From contig NZ_CP114901.1 in the NCBI RefSeq assembly GCF_027497175.1, forward strand, positions 4,154,001 through 4,218,000: a stretch of DNA of 64,000 nt. The letters run 5' to 3'. Below are positions 49,256-58,363 of the stretch, in pieces. The position numbers and the translations under genes were made by a program. Position 1 is the first letter of the stretch, and every line of letters starts with the position of its first letter. The stretch is from Verrucosispora sp. WMMD573 (GTDB taxonomy: Bacteria; Actinomycetota; Actinomycetes; Mycobacteriales; Micromonosporaceae). A model generated the notes under the pieces. That model did not search any database. It saw nothing but the letters and a program-made list of their open reading frames with translations, and was not told the DNA's origin.

Positions 49256-49258
49256 CCC

Positions 49259-50869
49259 GTGTGCGGGATCATGCTCAGCATCGGCCCGGAGGCGGACCCG
49301 GCGATCTTCCGACGAATGCTCGGCACGCTCGCCCCACGGGGCGAGGTGACCGAGACCCGACACGAGAGCGGTCTGCTCGCCGGCACCCGGCGGCTGCGGG
49401 TGGTGGACCGCGAGCGGGCCGTGCAGCCCTGGGTCTCCGCCGACGAGCGTTGGCTGCTCTGCTACAACGGCGAGGTCTTCAACCACCATGAGCTGCGGAC
49501 CGAGCTGACCGCCCTCGGTCACCGGTTCCGCAGCGGCAGCGACACCGAGGTGGTGCTCGCCGCGTTCGAGCACTGGGGCGAGCGGGTGGTGACCCGGTTG
49601 CGTGGCGAGTACGCCTTCGTCGTGGTGGAACGGGCCACCGGGCGCGCGTACCTGGTCCGGGATCCGCTCGGCGTGAAGCCCCTGTACTGGGCGCGGACAC
49701 CGGGATGCCTGCACCTCGCCAGCGAGGTCAAGGCGCTGGTCCGGCTGGGCGCGCCGGTGGGCGAGGTGCCGCCGGGGCACCACGGTTGGGCCGACGCCGA
49801 AGGTGACCCGCAGCTGCGACCGTACGTGGACCTGCTCGCCCTCGGCGCGGGCCGGCCGGTGGTGGCGGACCCGGACGAGGCCGCCCTGCTCGTCCGTGCC
49901 GCCCTCACCGACAGCCTCCGGGTGCGGATGGACACCGACCTGACGGTGGGCGTGGTGCTCTCCGGCGGACTGGACAGCTCGCTGGCGCTGCTGCACGCGG
50001 CTCAGCTGCACCCGGACTGCGTGGCCGTCACCGTCGGGGTGCCGGAGAGCCCGGATCTGGTGTACGCCCGGCGGTTGGCCAGGGAACTCGGCGTGGCACA
50101 CGAGGTGGTGGAGTTGCGCCCGCGCGACATCCGGCTCGCCGACGTACGGGAGGCGATCCGGATTTCCGAGCTGACCGAGTACGGGGACATCATCAACGCG
50201 GTCGTCTCCGTGCCGATCTTCCGGCGGCTGCGGGAGCTGGGCGTCAAGGTGGTCCTCACCGGAGACGGGTCGGACGAGCTGTTCGGCGGCTACCCCATGT
50301 ACCACGAGGTCGGCCCGGAGGCGTCCCGGCGTCTCTTCCTACACAAGATCCGCAACCTGTGCCGGACGGAGTTGCAACGGGTCGACCGGACCAGCATGGC
50401 CTTCGGCGTCGAGGCCCGGGTGCCCTTCCTCGACCTCGCGCTCGTCGAGTTGGCGATGCGGTTGCCGATCGAGTTGAAGCTGCGGGACGGCCAGGAGAAG
50501 TGGATCGTGCGGCGGGCCTTCGCCGACGTGCTGCCCGACTACATCCGGCGTCGGCCGAAGAACCCCATGTCGTACTCCTCCGGGCTGCACGAGCGGGCCC
50601 GGCTGTACAAGCCGCTCTTCGCACGCCTGCACCGCTCGTTCGGCTATCACCTGCTGGAGCCGGTCCGCCGCGACTTCGACAGCGTGCTGATGCGGTGCGG
50701 CAACGACCTGGACGCCGCGCTCGCCGCCGGGCGGGTGCGGCCCGACTACACCGTGCTCGAACACGCCCGGGACCTGGTCGGCGCGGCGAAGTGGAACGCC
50801 ACCCCGATCATGCGCCGGCTGGTGTCCCCACGCCGCAACCGCGGCGACGAGGCCCCACTGCCCGGCTGA
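49259..50869 (+). CDS. Asparagine synthetase B-type glutamine amidotransferase
   Basis: A 536-residue two-domain enzyme. The N-terminal Ntn glutaminase domain begins MCGIM, with Cys2 as nucleophile (GTG start). The C-terminal synthetase domain has the PP-loop LSGGLDSSLALLHA and the TGDGSDELFGGYP block. It adenylates a carboxylate and amidates it with glutamine nitrogen. Besides free asparagine formation, actinobacterial relatives (LtsA/AsnB) amidate meso-diaminopimelate in peptidoglycan. Pairing with a VanY-like protein makes a cell-wall role possible here. Confidence 0.9.
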   Translation: MCGIMLSIGPEADPAIFRRMLGTLAPRGEVTETRHESGLLAGTRRLRVVDRERAVQPWVSADERWLLCYNGEVFNHHELRTELTALGHRFRSGSDTEVVLAAFEHWGERVVTRLRGEYAFVVVERATGRAYLVRDPLGVKPLYWARTPGCLHLASEVKALVRLGAPVGEVPPGHHGWADAEGDPQLRPYVDLLALGAGRPVVADPDEAALLVRAALTDSLRVRMDTDLTVGVVLSGGLDSSLALLHAAQLHPDCVAVTVGVPESPDLVYARRLARELGVAHEVVELRPRDIRLADVREAIRISELTEYGDIINAVVSVPIFRRLRELGVKVVLTGDGSDELFGGYPMYHEVGPEASRRLFLHKIRNLCRTELQRVDRTSMAFGVEARVPFLDLALVELAMRLPIELKLRDGQEKWIVRRAFADVLPDYIRRRPKNPMSYSSGLHERARLYKPLFARLHRSFGYHLLEPVRRDFDSVLMRCGNDLDAALAAGRVRPDYTVLEHARDLVGAAKWNATPIMRRLVSPRRNRGDEAPLPG

Positions 50870-50897
50870 GCCGTTGCCGGCGTCCGGTGGCCCGGGC

Positions 50898-50928
50898 TTG
50901 ACTCTGACACCGTGTCAGCGCCGATCGT
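50898..50928 (+). promoter_or_regulatory. MerR-type promoter with 19-bp spacer
   Basis: TTGACT (50898-50903) and GATCGT (50923-50928) are 19 nt apart, with the palindrome CTGACAC-C-GTGTCAG (50904-50918) filling the spacer. This is the layout of MerR-family promoters, which the regulator untwists on effector binding. It indicates autoregulation of the next gene. Confidence 0.85.
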
Positions 50929-50937
50929 GGGGGAGCC

Positions 50938-51756
50938 ATGTTGACCATCGGAGACTTCGCCCGCCTGGGCCGGGTGTCGGTACGGATGCTGCGGCACTAC
51001 GACAGCATCGGGCTGCTACCGCCGGCCGTCGTCGATCCGCACAGCGGCTACCGCTACTACACCGCCGCCCAGCTGGGTCGGCTCAACCGGGTGATCGCCC
51101 TGAAGGACCTGGGGCTGACCCTGGCCCAGGTCCGGGCGATCCTCGACGAGACTGTCGACCTGGGTGAGCTGCGGGGCATGCTACGGCTGCGCCGGGCCCA
51201 GTTGGCCGCCCAGGTGGCGGCGGACACCACTCGACTGTCCAGTGTCGAGGCGAGGCTCCACATGATCGAGACGGAGGGTCGGATGACCAGCCAGGATGTC
51301 GTGCTCAAGCAGGTGCCACCGATCCGGGTCGCGGAGCTGAGTGCCGTTGCCCGCAGCTACGAGCCCGCGGACATCGGTCCGGTACTGACGCCGCTCTACC
51401 CGGAGCTGTTCCGCAGGCTGGAGGCAGCCGGGGTCAACCCGGCCGGGCCGGCCGTTGCCTGGTACGACCGGGCCGCCGACGGCGAGGGCGTGGTCGTGCA
51501 TGCCGGGGTGGGTATCGAGGGCGAGGCGGCGGCCGGTGGCGTCGCCGTGGTGGAACTGCCGGCGATCACGGCGGCGACGACGATCCACCACGGCCCCATG
51601 GACACGGCCGACCGCAGCATGCAGGTGCTGGCCCGCTGGATCGAGGAGAACGACTGGCGGACGGACGGCTACGCGCGCGAGCTCTACGTGGATTATTGGC
51701 CCGAGGAGGCCGACAAGGGGGTCACCGAGTTGCAGCTGCCGGTACGCCGGATCTGA
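50938..51756 (+). CDS. MerR-family regulator with GyrI-like effector domain
   Basis: A 272-residue regulator behind GGGGGAG. The N-terminal MerR HTH reads MLTIGDFARLGRVSVRMLRHYDSIGLLPPAVVDPHSGYRYY. A coiled helix (about residues 80-115) leads to a C-terminal GyrI/BmrR-like small-molecule-binding domain (about 120-272). BmrR-type proteins sense lipophilic compounds and turn on efflux. No efflux gene is adjacent, so targets lie elsewhere. Confidence 0.93.
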   Translation: MLTIGDFARLGRVSVRMLRHYDSIGLLPPAVVDPHSGYRYYTAAQLGRLNRVIALKDLGLTLAQVRAILDETVDLGELRGMLRLRRAQLAAQVAADTTRLSSVEARLHMIETEGRMTSQDVVLKQVPPIRVAELSAVARSYEPADIGPVLTPLYPELFRRLEAAGVNPAGPAVAWYDRAADGEGVVVHAGVGIEGEAAAGGVAVVELPAITAATTIHHGPMDTADRSMQVLARWIEENDWRTDGYARELYVDYWPEEADKGVTELQLPVRRI

Positions 51757-51769
51757 ACCGGACCGGCGA

Positions 51770-51817
51770 CGGCGGCCTGCCGACAGCACCCGGGTGGATG
51801 GTGTCGGCAGGCCGCCG
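51770..51817. terminator. Bidirectional terminator
   Basis: A perfect stem of 15-16 bp (51770-51785 with 51802-51817, GGCGGCCTGCCGACA) between the convergent MerR and DUF2188 genes. Confidence 0.85.
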
Positions 51818-51831
51818 CGGGTGCTGCCCGG

Positions 51832-52053
51832 TCAGCCGGCGGGCGGGTACGGGTCGTCCTGGTAGGTGTACTCGGTCTCGATTTTCCCGTCGGCCGTGTG
51901 CACCACCAGCTGGCTGGGCTCGTTGCCGTGCGCCGTCTCGCGCCCGACCTCGACCGCCCGCTGCTTCGTGTCGTACGTCCCGACCACGGTGCTGCCCTGC
52001 TCGACCTTCCAGCCGGTGCCGTCGGGCACCACGTGGTACTCGTTGCGCGTCAT
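51832..52053 (-). CDS. DUF2188-domain protein
   Basis: A 73-residue protein. ATG 52053 has AAGGGGTG upstream; the longer open frame above it is not used. The pattern EYHVVPDGTGWKVEQGSTVVGTYDTKQRAVEVGRETA...QLVVHTADGKIETEYTY fits DUF2188, a small two-strand/helix domain of unknown function common in soil bacteria. Confidence 0.85.
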   Translation of the reverse strand: MTRNEYHVVPDGTGWKVEQGSTVVGTYDTKQRAVEVGRETAHGNEPSQLVVHTADGKIETEYTYQDDPYPPAG

Positions 52054-52135
52054 CTCAACACCCCTTCCTGCGTGACGGACGTGGTACCCGGGACAGGCGG
52101 TAGGAAACGCGGCAACCGATGCGGCTGTGACGCGG

Positions 52136-52175
52136 CCGGGCCCGGCCACCCCCGTACGGGAGCGACCGGGCCCGG
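52136..52175 (-). terminator. Terminator of the LVIVD-repeat gene
   Basis: A 10-bp stem CCGGGCCCGG (52136-52145 with 52166-52175), with an inner CCCGTACGGG, just after the leftward stop. Confidence 0.65.
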
Positions 52176-52190
52176 TCGGTGTGCTGGGTC

Positions 52191-53648
52191 CTACCAGCTC
52201 AGGTAGCTGGGCTGGGTCTGCACGTTCAGCTCGCGGAAGTGGGCCAGCTTGGCCGTCCACGTCCGCCAGTCGTTGAGCGCGAGCACGTCGAGCCCCTTCT
52301 GGATGTCGGAGGAGTAGATGTGCCCGTTGTAGTAGTAGGCCGACCAGGAGCCGCCCAGGATGAGCTGGCTGTCCGACAGCGGGCCGCGCTCCCAGTAGCC
52401 GATCTCCTTGGGGTTGCGGGAGTCGGTGAAGTCCCACACCGAGACGCCGCCCTGGTACCAGGCCTGGACCATGATGTCCTTGCCGAGGACCGGGATGAGC
52501 GAGCCGTTGTGGGCCACGCAGTTCTCGGTGTCGCCGTTGGTCCGGGGGATCTTGTAGTAGCTGCGGAACTCCAGCTTGCGCTGGTCGCCCCGACCGGTGA
52601 TGTCGTAGATGGCGTTGGCGCCGCGCTCCGGGCCCACGGTCTCGTTGCAGGTGGCGCCGCCGCCACCGCCCAGCTCGTCGGTGAAGACGACCTTGGTGCC
52701 GCGGTTGTTGAAGGTGGCCGAGTGCCAGAACGCGAAGTTGGTCGTGTCCCGCACGGTGTGCAGCACCCGTGGCGCCTCCCGCTTGCTGATGTCCAGCAGC
52801 ACCCCGTCACCCATGCAGGCGCCGGCGGCGAGGTCCTTCGTCGGGTAGGCGGTGATGTCGTGGCAACCGGTGGTCGCCGAGCCGCCGGTACGACCCTCGT
52901 AGCCACCGTCGGGGAAGAGGTTCGGCGTGGCGACGACGGCCGCGTCGGTCGGCTTCTTCAGCGGCACCTTGACGATGCTGATCGAGTCGTGCGGCGGCTG
53001 GCAGTCCGGGAAGGCGGCGTTCGGGCTGTACGAGGAGACGTACAGGTAGACCGACTTCTTGTCCTTCGCCGGTACCAGCGTGTGCGTGTGCGAGCCGCAG
53101 GCCGTCTCGACCGCCTTGATGTACCGCGGACTGGCCTTGTGCTTGATGTCGAAGATCTTGATGCCCTCCCACGATTCCTTGTTCGTGGCGGACTGGGAGG
53201 TGCTGCTGCACGAGTCGTCGTTGCGGGACGAGTCCGTCGACAGGAAGAGCAGGTCACCGTAGACGGAGACGTCGTTCTGCGCGCCCGGGCAGAGCACCTG
53301 AGAGACGATCTTCGGCTTGCTCGGCTTGGCGACGTCGTAGATGACGAAGCCGTCGTAGTTGCCGACGAAGGCGTACCTGCCCTGGAAGGCGATGTCGGTG
53401 CCGAACGCCGCGGTGGTGTCGAACGGCGCCTGCTTCGGCAGGTTGGCGATCAGTTTGAGGTTGGGGCTGCTGGCGATCTCGTCGACACCGAGCGGTGCCT
53501 CGACGGCTGCGGCGGACTGGTTGGCCGCCGGTGCGACGGCCTGCGCGTTACCGGGTGAGGCAACGGCGATGCTGGCGAACAGGAGCCCGGTGGCGGCCAC
53601 ACTGACGAAACGCAGTTGCCGCCCCCGTGGCAGGGTCAATCCGACCAT
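52191..53648 (-). CDS. Secreted LVIVD-repeat beta-propeller protein
   Basis: A 485-residue exported protein. The N-terminus has a basic stretch and a hydrophobic core with cleavage likely near NAQA (about residue 36). The body has LVIVD-type repeats (YAFVGNYDGFVIYDVAKPSKPKIV, GIKIFDIKHKASPRYI, VSVWDFTDSRNPKEIGYW), forming a propeller, with at least six cysteines. The function is unknown. The divergent neighbour is a DUF305 protein. A CRP-like site lies in the shared control region. Confidence 0.88.
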   Translation of the reverse strand: MVGLTLPRGRQLRFVSVAATGLLFASIAVASPGNAQAVAPAANQSAAAVEAPLGVDEIASSPNLKLIANLPKQAPFDTTAAFGTDIAFQGRYAFVGNYDGFVIYDVAKPSKPKIVSQVLCPGAQNDVSVYGDLLFLSTDSSRNDDSCSSTSQSATNKESWEGIKIFDIKHKASPRYIKAVETACGSHTHTLVPAKDKKSVYLYVSSYSPNAAFPDCQPPHDSISIVKVPLKKPTDAAVVATPNLFPDGGYEGRTGGSATTGCHDITAYPTKDLAAGACMGDGVLLDISKREAPRVLHTVRDTTNFAFWHSATFNNRGTKVVFTDELGGGGGATCNETVGPERGANAIYDITGRGDQRKLEFRSYYKIPRTNGDTENCVAHNGSLIPVLGKDIMVQAWYQGGVSVWDFTDSRNPKEIGYWERGPLSDSQLILGGSWSAYYYNGHIYSSDIQKGLDVLALNDWRTWTAKLAHFRELNVQTQPSYLSW

Positions 53649-53712
53649 CGGCGACGCCCTTCGAAAGGGTAGTGACGTTGGCCGTACCCTACTCGCAGAC
53701 GACTTTCATCGA

Positions 53713-53747
53713 TGTGATCCAAGTCACAATTCACGTCTAATGTGAAT
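53713..53747. promoter_or_regulatory. CRP-like site and adjacent inverted repeat in the LVIVD/DUF305 gap
   Basis: TGTGATCCAAGTCACA (53713-53728) is a perfect TGTGA-N6-TCACA. Next to it, ATTCAC-N7-GTGAAT (53729-53747) is a second perfect inverted repeat. Rightward, TACGAT (53751-53756) may be a -10; leftward, TAGGGT (53691-53686) may be the -10 of the LVIVD gene. Confidence 0.7.
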
Positions 53748-53787
53748 GGTTACGATCGCAGCGACCTCGACCCGGAGGAGGTGTGGC

Positions 53788-54495
53788 ATGACCACTCGGC
53801 GCGGACGGCTACTTGCCGCCGTCACATCGATTGTCGTCGCGCTCGCCATCGGCGGCTTCGCGTTGCGGGCTGGTCACTCCACGTCGGACGATCCGGCCCC
53901 GGCCGCCGCCACCGCGCCCTCCACCGCCAGCCCCGCGCCGAGCCCGGCGGACGCCTCCGTGCCACCGGTCATCGTGCCGGGCCGTCCTGGCGAGGAAGCC
54001 GTCGAACGCCCCGCCGACGAGGTACGCGACGACGCGCCACCGCGCTACAACGGGCTGGACACCTGGTTCGTCCGGATGATGATCCCGCACCACGAGCAGG
54101 CGCTGGAGATGGCGGATCTGGCCACCGACCGGTCCGCCGAACCGCAGGTGCGGGCCCTCGCCGACCGGATCCGGGCCAGCCAGGGCCCGGAGATCGGTGT
54201 GCTGCGGGCCTGGCTGACCGCGCGGGGACTCTCCGCCGGTGTCGACGGGCACGACCATGCCACGATGCGCGGCATGCAGTCGGCCGAGGCGATGCGCCGG
54301 CTCTCGGCCGCCCGAGGCGCCGAGTTCGACAGTCTCTTCGTGCGGATGATGACCGAGCACCACGAGGGCGCGGTGGTGATGGCGACCGATGTGTTGAAGG
54401 TGGGGGTCGACCTGACCGTGGAGCAGTTCGCCACCTCCGTGGCCAGCGAGCAGGCCGTCGAGATCGCCCGGATGCGCGATCTTCTACCGTCCTGA
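53788..54495 (+). CDS. DUF305 exported protein
   Basis: A 235-residue protein. ATG 53788 follows GGAGGAGG. One N-terminal helix (about residues 9-26) acts as signal or anchor, then a Pro/Ala-rich linker (about 30-85) and the DUF305 domain. The domain has the twin histidine motifs MMIPHHEQALEMA and MMTEHHEGAVVMA, a ferritin-like helical layout often linked to copper. The pair with the LVIVD gene is divergent and shares control sites. Confidence 0.9.
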   Translation: MTTRRGRLLAAVTSIVVALAIGGFALRAGHSTSDDPAPAAATAPSTASPAPSPADASVPPVIVPGRPGEEAVERPADEVRDDAPPRYNGLDTWFVRMMIPHHEQALEMADLATDRSAEPQVRALADRIRASQGPEIGVLRAWLTARGLSAGVDGHDHATMRGMQSAEAMRRLSAARGAEFDSLFVRMMTEHHEGAVVMATDVLKVGVDLTVEQFATSVASEQAVEIARMRDLLPS

Positions 54496-54515
54496 CCGCG
54501 CTCGCGGACCGTTGG

Positions 54516-55778
54516 TCAGAGACGTTCCACGGTGGGGCCGGTGCAGCGGTTGCGGGTGTCGAAGACGTATCGGGCATGCCGGACCACGAGGTCGTAGTCG
54601 AACACGTCGTGGTCGGTCACCACCACGACGCCGTCGGCCTCGCGCAGCTCCCGCTCGGTCAGGCTCACCGTCAGCACCCCGGCGGGCAGGTGGTGCGCCT
54701 CGGCGTACGGCTCGACCGCCCGCACCTCGGCACCGAGTTCCCGCAGCCGCCGGGCGACCTCGACGGCCGGCGAGTCGCGCATGTCACCGGTGTTGCGTTT
54801 GTACGCCAGCCCGAGCAGCAGCAGCCGGGCGTCCTTGACCGCCCGCCCGGAGCGGTTCAGCCCGGCCATCACCCGTTGCGTCACGTGTTCGGGCATCTCG
54901 TGGTTGACGTCGTTGGCCAGCTCGATGAACCGGAACTGCCGGCCGAGGCGGCGCTTGACCTGCCAGGAGAGGTAGCAGGGGTCGATCGGTAGGCAGTGCC
55001 CGCCGACGCCCGGCCCGGGCCGGAACGGCATGAATCCGAACGGCTTGGTCTCGGCCGCTTCGATGGCCTGCCACACGTCGATGTTCAGCTGGTGCGAGAG
55101 CATCGTCAGCTCGTTGACCAGGGCGATGTTGACCTGCCGGAAGGTGTTCTCGATCAGCTTGGTCAGCTCGGCGATCCGAGTCGAGTCCACCGGCACCGTC
55201 CGCTCCACCAGGCGTCGATAGAACGAGTCGACCCGGGTCAGCGCGGCGGCGTCCACCCCGGAGACCACCTTCGGGGTGTTGGCCAGCCGCCAGGTCGGGT
55301 TGCCCGGGTCGATGCGCTCGGGGCTGTACCCGAGGTGGAAGTCTCCCGGGCTGCGCAGCCCGCTGGCCGCCTCCAGCAGCGGCCGGAGCAGCTCCTCGGT
55401 GGTACCGGGGTAGGTGGTGGACTCCAGGACCACCGTGCAGCCGGGCCGCAGGTACGGTCCGATTCCCCTACCGGCCTGCTCCACGAAGCTCAGGTCGGGC
55501 GTGCCGTCGCGCAGTGGAGTGGGCACGGTGATGACGCAGATGTCGAAGTCCTTCGCGTCGGCGTACTCGGTGCTCGGGCGGTACCGACCGGTGGCCAGCG
55601 CGCGGCCGAGCCGGTCGGCCGGAATGTCCGCCACGAACGACTCGCCCGAGGCGAGGCGCTTGATCCGGTCGGCGTCGACGTCGAGGCCGACCACGTCCAG
55701 TCCGGCCTCGACGGCCTGCATGGCCAGCGGCAGACCTACGTAACCCTGGCCGACGACGACCAACTTCTCCACGCTCAC
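54516..55778 (-). CDS. UDP-glucose/UDP-ManNAc-type nucleotide-sugar dehydrogenase
   Basis: A 420-residue NAD-dependent, four-electron oxidising dehydrogenase. GTG 55778 follows GGGAG. The Rossmann motif GQGYVGLPLA (about residues 10-19), TVPTPLRDGTPDLS, ESTTYPGTTEELL, the catalytic cysteine loop GPGVGGHCLPIDP and a C-terminal dimerisation domain fit the WecC/WbpO group (6-dehydrogenation of UDP-HexNAc) more than UDP-glucose dehydrogenase. It supplies uronic sugars for surface polysaccharide. No glycosyltransferases flank it. Confidence 0.88.
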   Translation of the reverse strand: MSVEKLVVVGQGYVGLPLAMQAVEAGLDVVGLDVDADRIKRLASGESFVADIPADRLGRALATGRYRPSTEYADAKDFDICVITVPTPLRDGTPDLSFVEQAGRGIGPYLRPGCTVVLESTTYPGTTEELLRPLLEAASGLRSPGDFHLGYSPERIDPGNPTWRLANTPKVVSGVDAAALTRVDSFYRRLVERTVPVDSTRIAELTKLIENTFRQVNIALVNELTMLSHQLNIDVWQAIEAAETKPFGFMPFRPGPGVGGHCLPIDPCYLSWQVKRRLGRQFRFIELANDVNHEMPEHVTQRVMAGLNRSGRAVKDARLLLLGLAYKRNTGDMRDSPAVEVARRLRELGAEVRAVEPYAEAHHLPAGVLTVSLTERELREADGVVVVTDHDVFDYDLVVRHARYVFDTRNRCTGPTVERL

Positions 55779-55883
55779 CCGAACTCCCGCACCGTAGGAG
55801 ATAACTGCTGGTGAGGAGCCTAGAGCGCGGTCTGGTGCCGTACGTCCGTTTCGGGAATTCCGGGGAGATTGTGGCTGGTGAGG

Positions 55884-57257
55884 TCAGCCGCCCTCGCCGT
55901 CGTCGGTGTCCGGCGGCGGGTCTACCACGGGCGGTGTGCTGGGCGGCGACGATGGGGGCGACACCGACGGAGTGGGGGCGCTGGACGAGCCCGTCGGCTC
56001 GGGGGCGTCGGAGCTTGACGCGCTCGGCTCCGGCGGCGCGGGTTCGCTCGACTCGCTGGGCTGCGGCGAGGACGGCTCGGGCGACGGGGAGTCGGTCGGC
56101 CGGGTCGTCGAACCGGCCGGACGCAGCGACGGCGCCTGCGCCGGTGCGCTCTCCTGCGGGCTCGGTGGTGCCGCCTCCCCGTCGGTGGACTGCACCGTCG
56201 GGGCGGTGGTCGGCAGCTTGACCGCCGGGGTGTCCGCCTCCTGGGTGGCGCCGAGCGCCGCGCCGAGCGCCGTCATCCCCACCAGCACGGCGGTCAGCGC
56301 ACCTACCAGCTTGCCGCGTCGCCGACGCCCCGGTGGCGGTGCGTCGACCACCGGCAGTCCGGTGCGCGTGTCCGGCCCGGCGTCGCGCAGTGGCGTGGTC
56401 ATCGGGACCACAGTGGTCGGCAGGGCGCCCTCGGAGACGGCCGCCCGTGCCGCTTCCGCCATCGCCGCGGCGCTGCTGAACCGGTCCGCCGGGTCCTTGG
56501 CCAGAGCCCGGTCGACAAGCACCCGCACCGCTTCCGGGATGTCGTGCGGCAGCTCCGGTGGCGGGTCGTCGAGATGCCGGACGGCAACCTGGAGGGGGTT
56601 GTCGCCGGTGAACGGCGGACTGCCGGTCAGGCAGCAGTAGGCGACGGCGCCGAGCGCGTACAGGTCCGTCGCGCCGGAGACCGGTCGCCCGGCGGCCTGC
56701 TCGGGCGCCATATATAGGGCGGTGCCCGGCACGGCGTTCGTGCTGGTGATGCTCGTGACGTTCGTCGAACGGGCCACGCCGAAGTCGACCAGGACGACCG
56801 TGCCGTCCTCCTGGATCAGCAGGTTGCTCGGTTTGACGTCGCGGTGCACGATCCCGCCGGCGTGCGCGGCGTGCAACGCCTGGGCCGACTGTGCCACCAC
56901 CGACATGGTCAGGCCCACATCCAGGCGACCCTCGGCCTCGATCCGCTTGGACAGCGGCTGACCGGTGACGAACTCCATGACCAGGTAGTCGGCCCGGCCG
57001 CCATCGGGCAGGTCGTCCTCACCGCAGTCGTAGACCTGCACGATGCCCGGGTGCCGCAGTGCCGCCATGATCCGCGCCTCGGCGCGGAACCGGGCGATGA
57101 AGTCGGGATCGGAGACGAGCGAGGGCAGCAGTACCTTGACCGCGACCTGCCGTCCGAGGATCAGGTCGGTCGCCCGCCAGACATCGCCCATGCCGCCGGT
57201 GGCGACACGTTCGTCCAAGCGGTAACGGCCGCTGAGTACGACCTCCGAAGACAACAC
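55884..57257 (-). CDS. Transmembrane serine/threonine protein kinase
   Basis: A 457-residue Hanks-type kinase. GTG 57257 is chosen because TACGGT ends 6 nt before it (leaderless). Gly-rich loop VATGGMGDVW, catalytic Lys41, HRDVKPSN (Asp138) and DFG (156-158) are intact. After the kinase domain (to about 275) come a juxtamembrane basic stretch RRRRGK and one helix (about 325-350). The extracellular tail of about 110 residues is rich in Pro, Ser and Glu and has no PASTA repeats. The tail resembles a cell-wall-embedded stalk. Confidence 0.93.
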   Translation of the reverse strand: MLSSEVVLSGRYRLDERVATGGMGDVWRATDLILGRQVAVKVLLPSLVSDPDFIARFRAEARIMAALRHPGIVQVYDCGEDDLPDGGRADYLVMEFVTGQPLSKRIEAEGRLDVGLTMSVVAQSAQALHAAHAGGIVHRDVKPSNLLIQEDGTVVLVDFGVARSTNVTSITSTNAVPGTALYMAPEQAAGRPVSGATDLYALGAVAYCCLTGSPPFTGDNPLQVAVRHLDDPPPELPHDIPEAVRVLVDRALAKDPADRFSSAAAMAEAARAAVSEGALPTTVVPMTTPLRDAGPDTRTGLPVVDAPPPGRRRRGKLVGALTAVLVGMTALGAALGATQEADTPAVKLPTTAPTVQSTDGEAAPPSPQESAPAQAPSLRPAGSTTRPTDSPSPEPSSPQPSESSEPAPPEPSASSSDAPEPTGSSSAPTPSVSPPSSPPSTPPVVDPPPDTDDGEGG

Positions 57258-57732
57258 CGCATTACCGTACCCACAGTGGGCTCGGACGGCGCGTCGGCGG
57301 GTCGGGCGGTGCCGATGGCCGTCGCGGTGTCGCGGTCGACGCAACCGTCGACCACTGACCACGGATGTCCCAGGGTGACCATGGCGGCACAGGGCGCCAC
57401 GTTGTGGTCGGTATCGGTCCGATACGACTGTCCGTAGCGTCGTGGGCCCGCGCCGCGTTACGGCGAACCGCGGTGGCGCGGGTAGACAATTCTCACTGCG
57501 GGTGCATCCGTCCCGCGCTGTCCGGCGGCGTCGGCGCTCGAAACGTCAGCTCCGATCCGGTCGCCGGTGACCGGCGCACGGTCAGGTTGTGGTCCTCGGC
57601 GTTGTCGGCGAGAATCCGCTACCGGGCCGCACGCACGAGCCCGGTTCGTTCAAGTCGACGGGGGTGGGGTGCGGGGCGCGGAGTGGGCCGAGCCGACGCG
57701 TGCCGCCGCCCGGAAGCGTCGGCGGTGCGACC
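57258..57732. other. 475-nt divergent gap between kinase and sigma factor genes
   Basis: Carries the leaderless kinase promoter at its left edge (TACGGT on the minus strand, 57269-57264). Further right an AT-richer patch (57484-57498, GTAGACAATTCTC) may belong to the sigma factor promoter. No gene is supported in the gap. Confidence 0.45.
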
Positions 57733-58362
57733 GTGACCGGTGAGCTGGACCAGCTGGTGGCCGCCGCTCGGGCCGGTGACGAGGACGCCTTCCGCCAGCT
57801 GTACCGCAACCTGCAGCCCGGGCTGCTGCGCTACCTGACCGCCCTGGTCGGTGCGGATGCCGAGGACGTCGCGTCGGAGACCTGGTTGCAGGTGGCCCGC
57901 GACCTGCCGACCTTCACCGGCGGCGAGTTTCGTGCCTGGGCCGTCACCATCGCCAGGAACCGGGCGATGGACCACCTGCGCCGGCAGCGCCGTCGCCCAG
58001 CTTTGTCGGTGCCCGTGCAGGAACTGAGCGAGTTGGCCGGGGACGCGGACACCGCCGAACGGGCGGGCGAGAGTCTCGGCACCGAGGCCGCGCTCGCGAT
58101 GATCGCCAGCCTGCCGCCCCGGGAGGCCGAGGCGGTCCTGCTGCGCGCCGTGATCGGGCTCGACGCCGAGACCGCCGGGCGGGTGCTCGGCCGTCGGGCC
58201 GGTGCGGTGCGTACCGCCGCCCACCGTGGCCTGCGCCGGCTGGCCGTTCTGCTAAACCAGCGAGCTGCCAGCACCGCACCCGACGATGTCCCGACCGCGG
58301 CCGACATCCGGGCTCGGCGACGCGCCGGCCTGCCGCCACAGACCGAACCGGTGGACGGCTGA
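57733..58362 (+). CDS. ECF RNA polymerase sigma factor
   Basis: A 209-residue sigma-70 family protein from GTG 57733. Region 2 (about residues 14-90) contains FRQLYRNLQPGLLRYLTALVG.DAEDVASETWLQVARDL. The helix FRAWAVTIARNRAMDHLRRQRRRP follows, and region 4 reads ALAMIASLPPREAEAVLLRAVIGLDAETAGRVLGRRAGAVRTAAHRGLRRL. It would recruit RNA polymerase to a small regulon. The next gene begins 1 nt after its stop and may encode its membrane-bound control partner. Confidence 0.9.
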   Translation: MTGELDQLVAAARAGDEDAFRQLYRNLQPGLLRYLTALVGADAEDVASETWLQVARDLPTFTGGEFRAWAVTIARNRAMDHLRRQRRRPALSVPVQELSELAGDADTAERAGESLGTEAALAMIASLPPREAEAVLLRAVIGLDAETAGRVLGRRAGAVRTAAHRGLRRLAVLLNQRAASTAPDDVPTAADIRARRRAGLPPQTEPVDG

Positions 58363-58363
58363 C

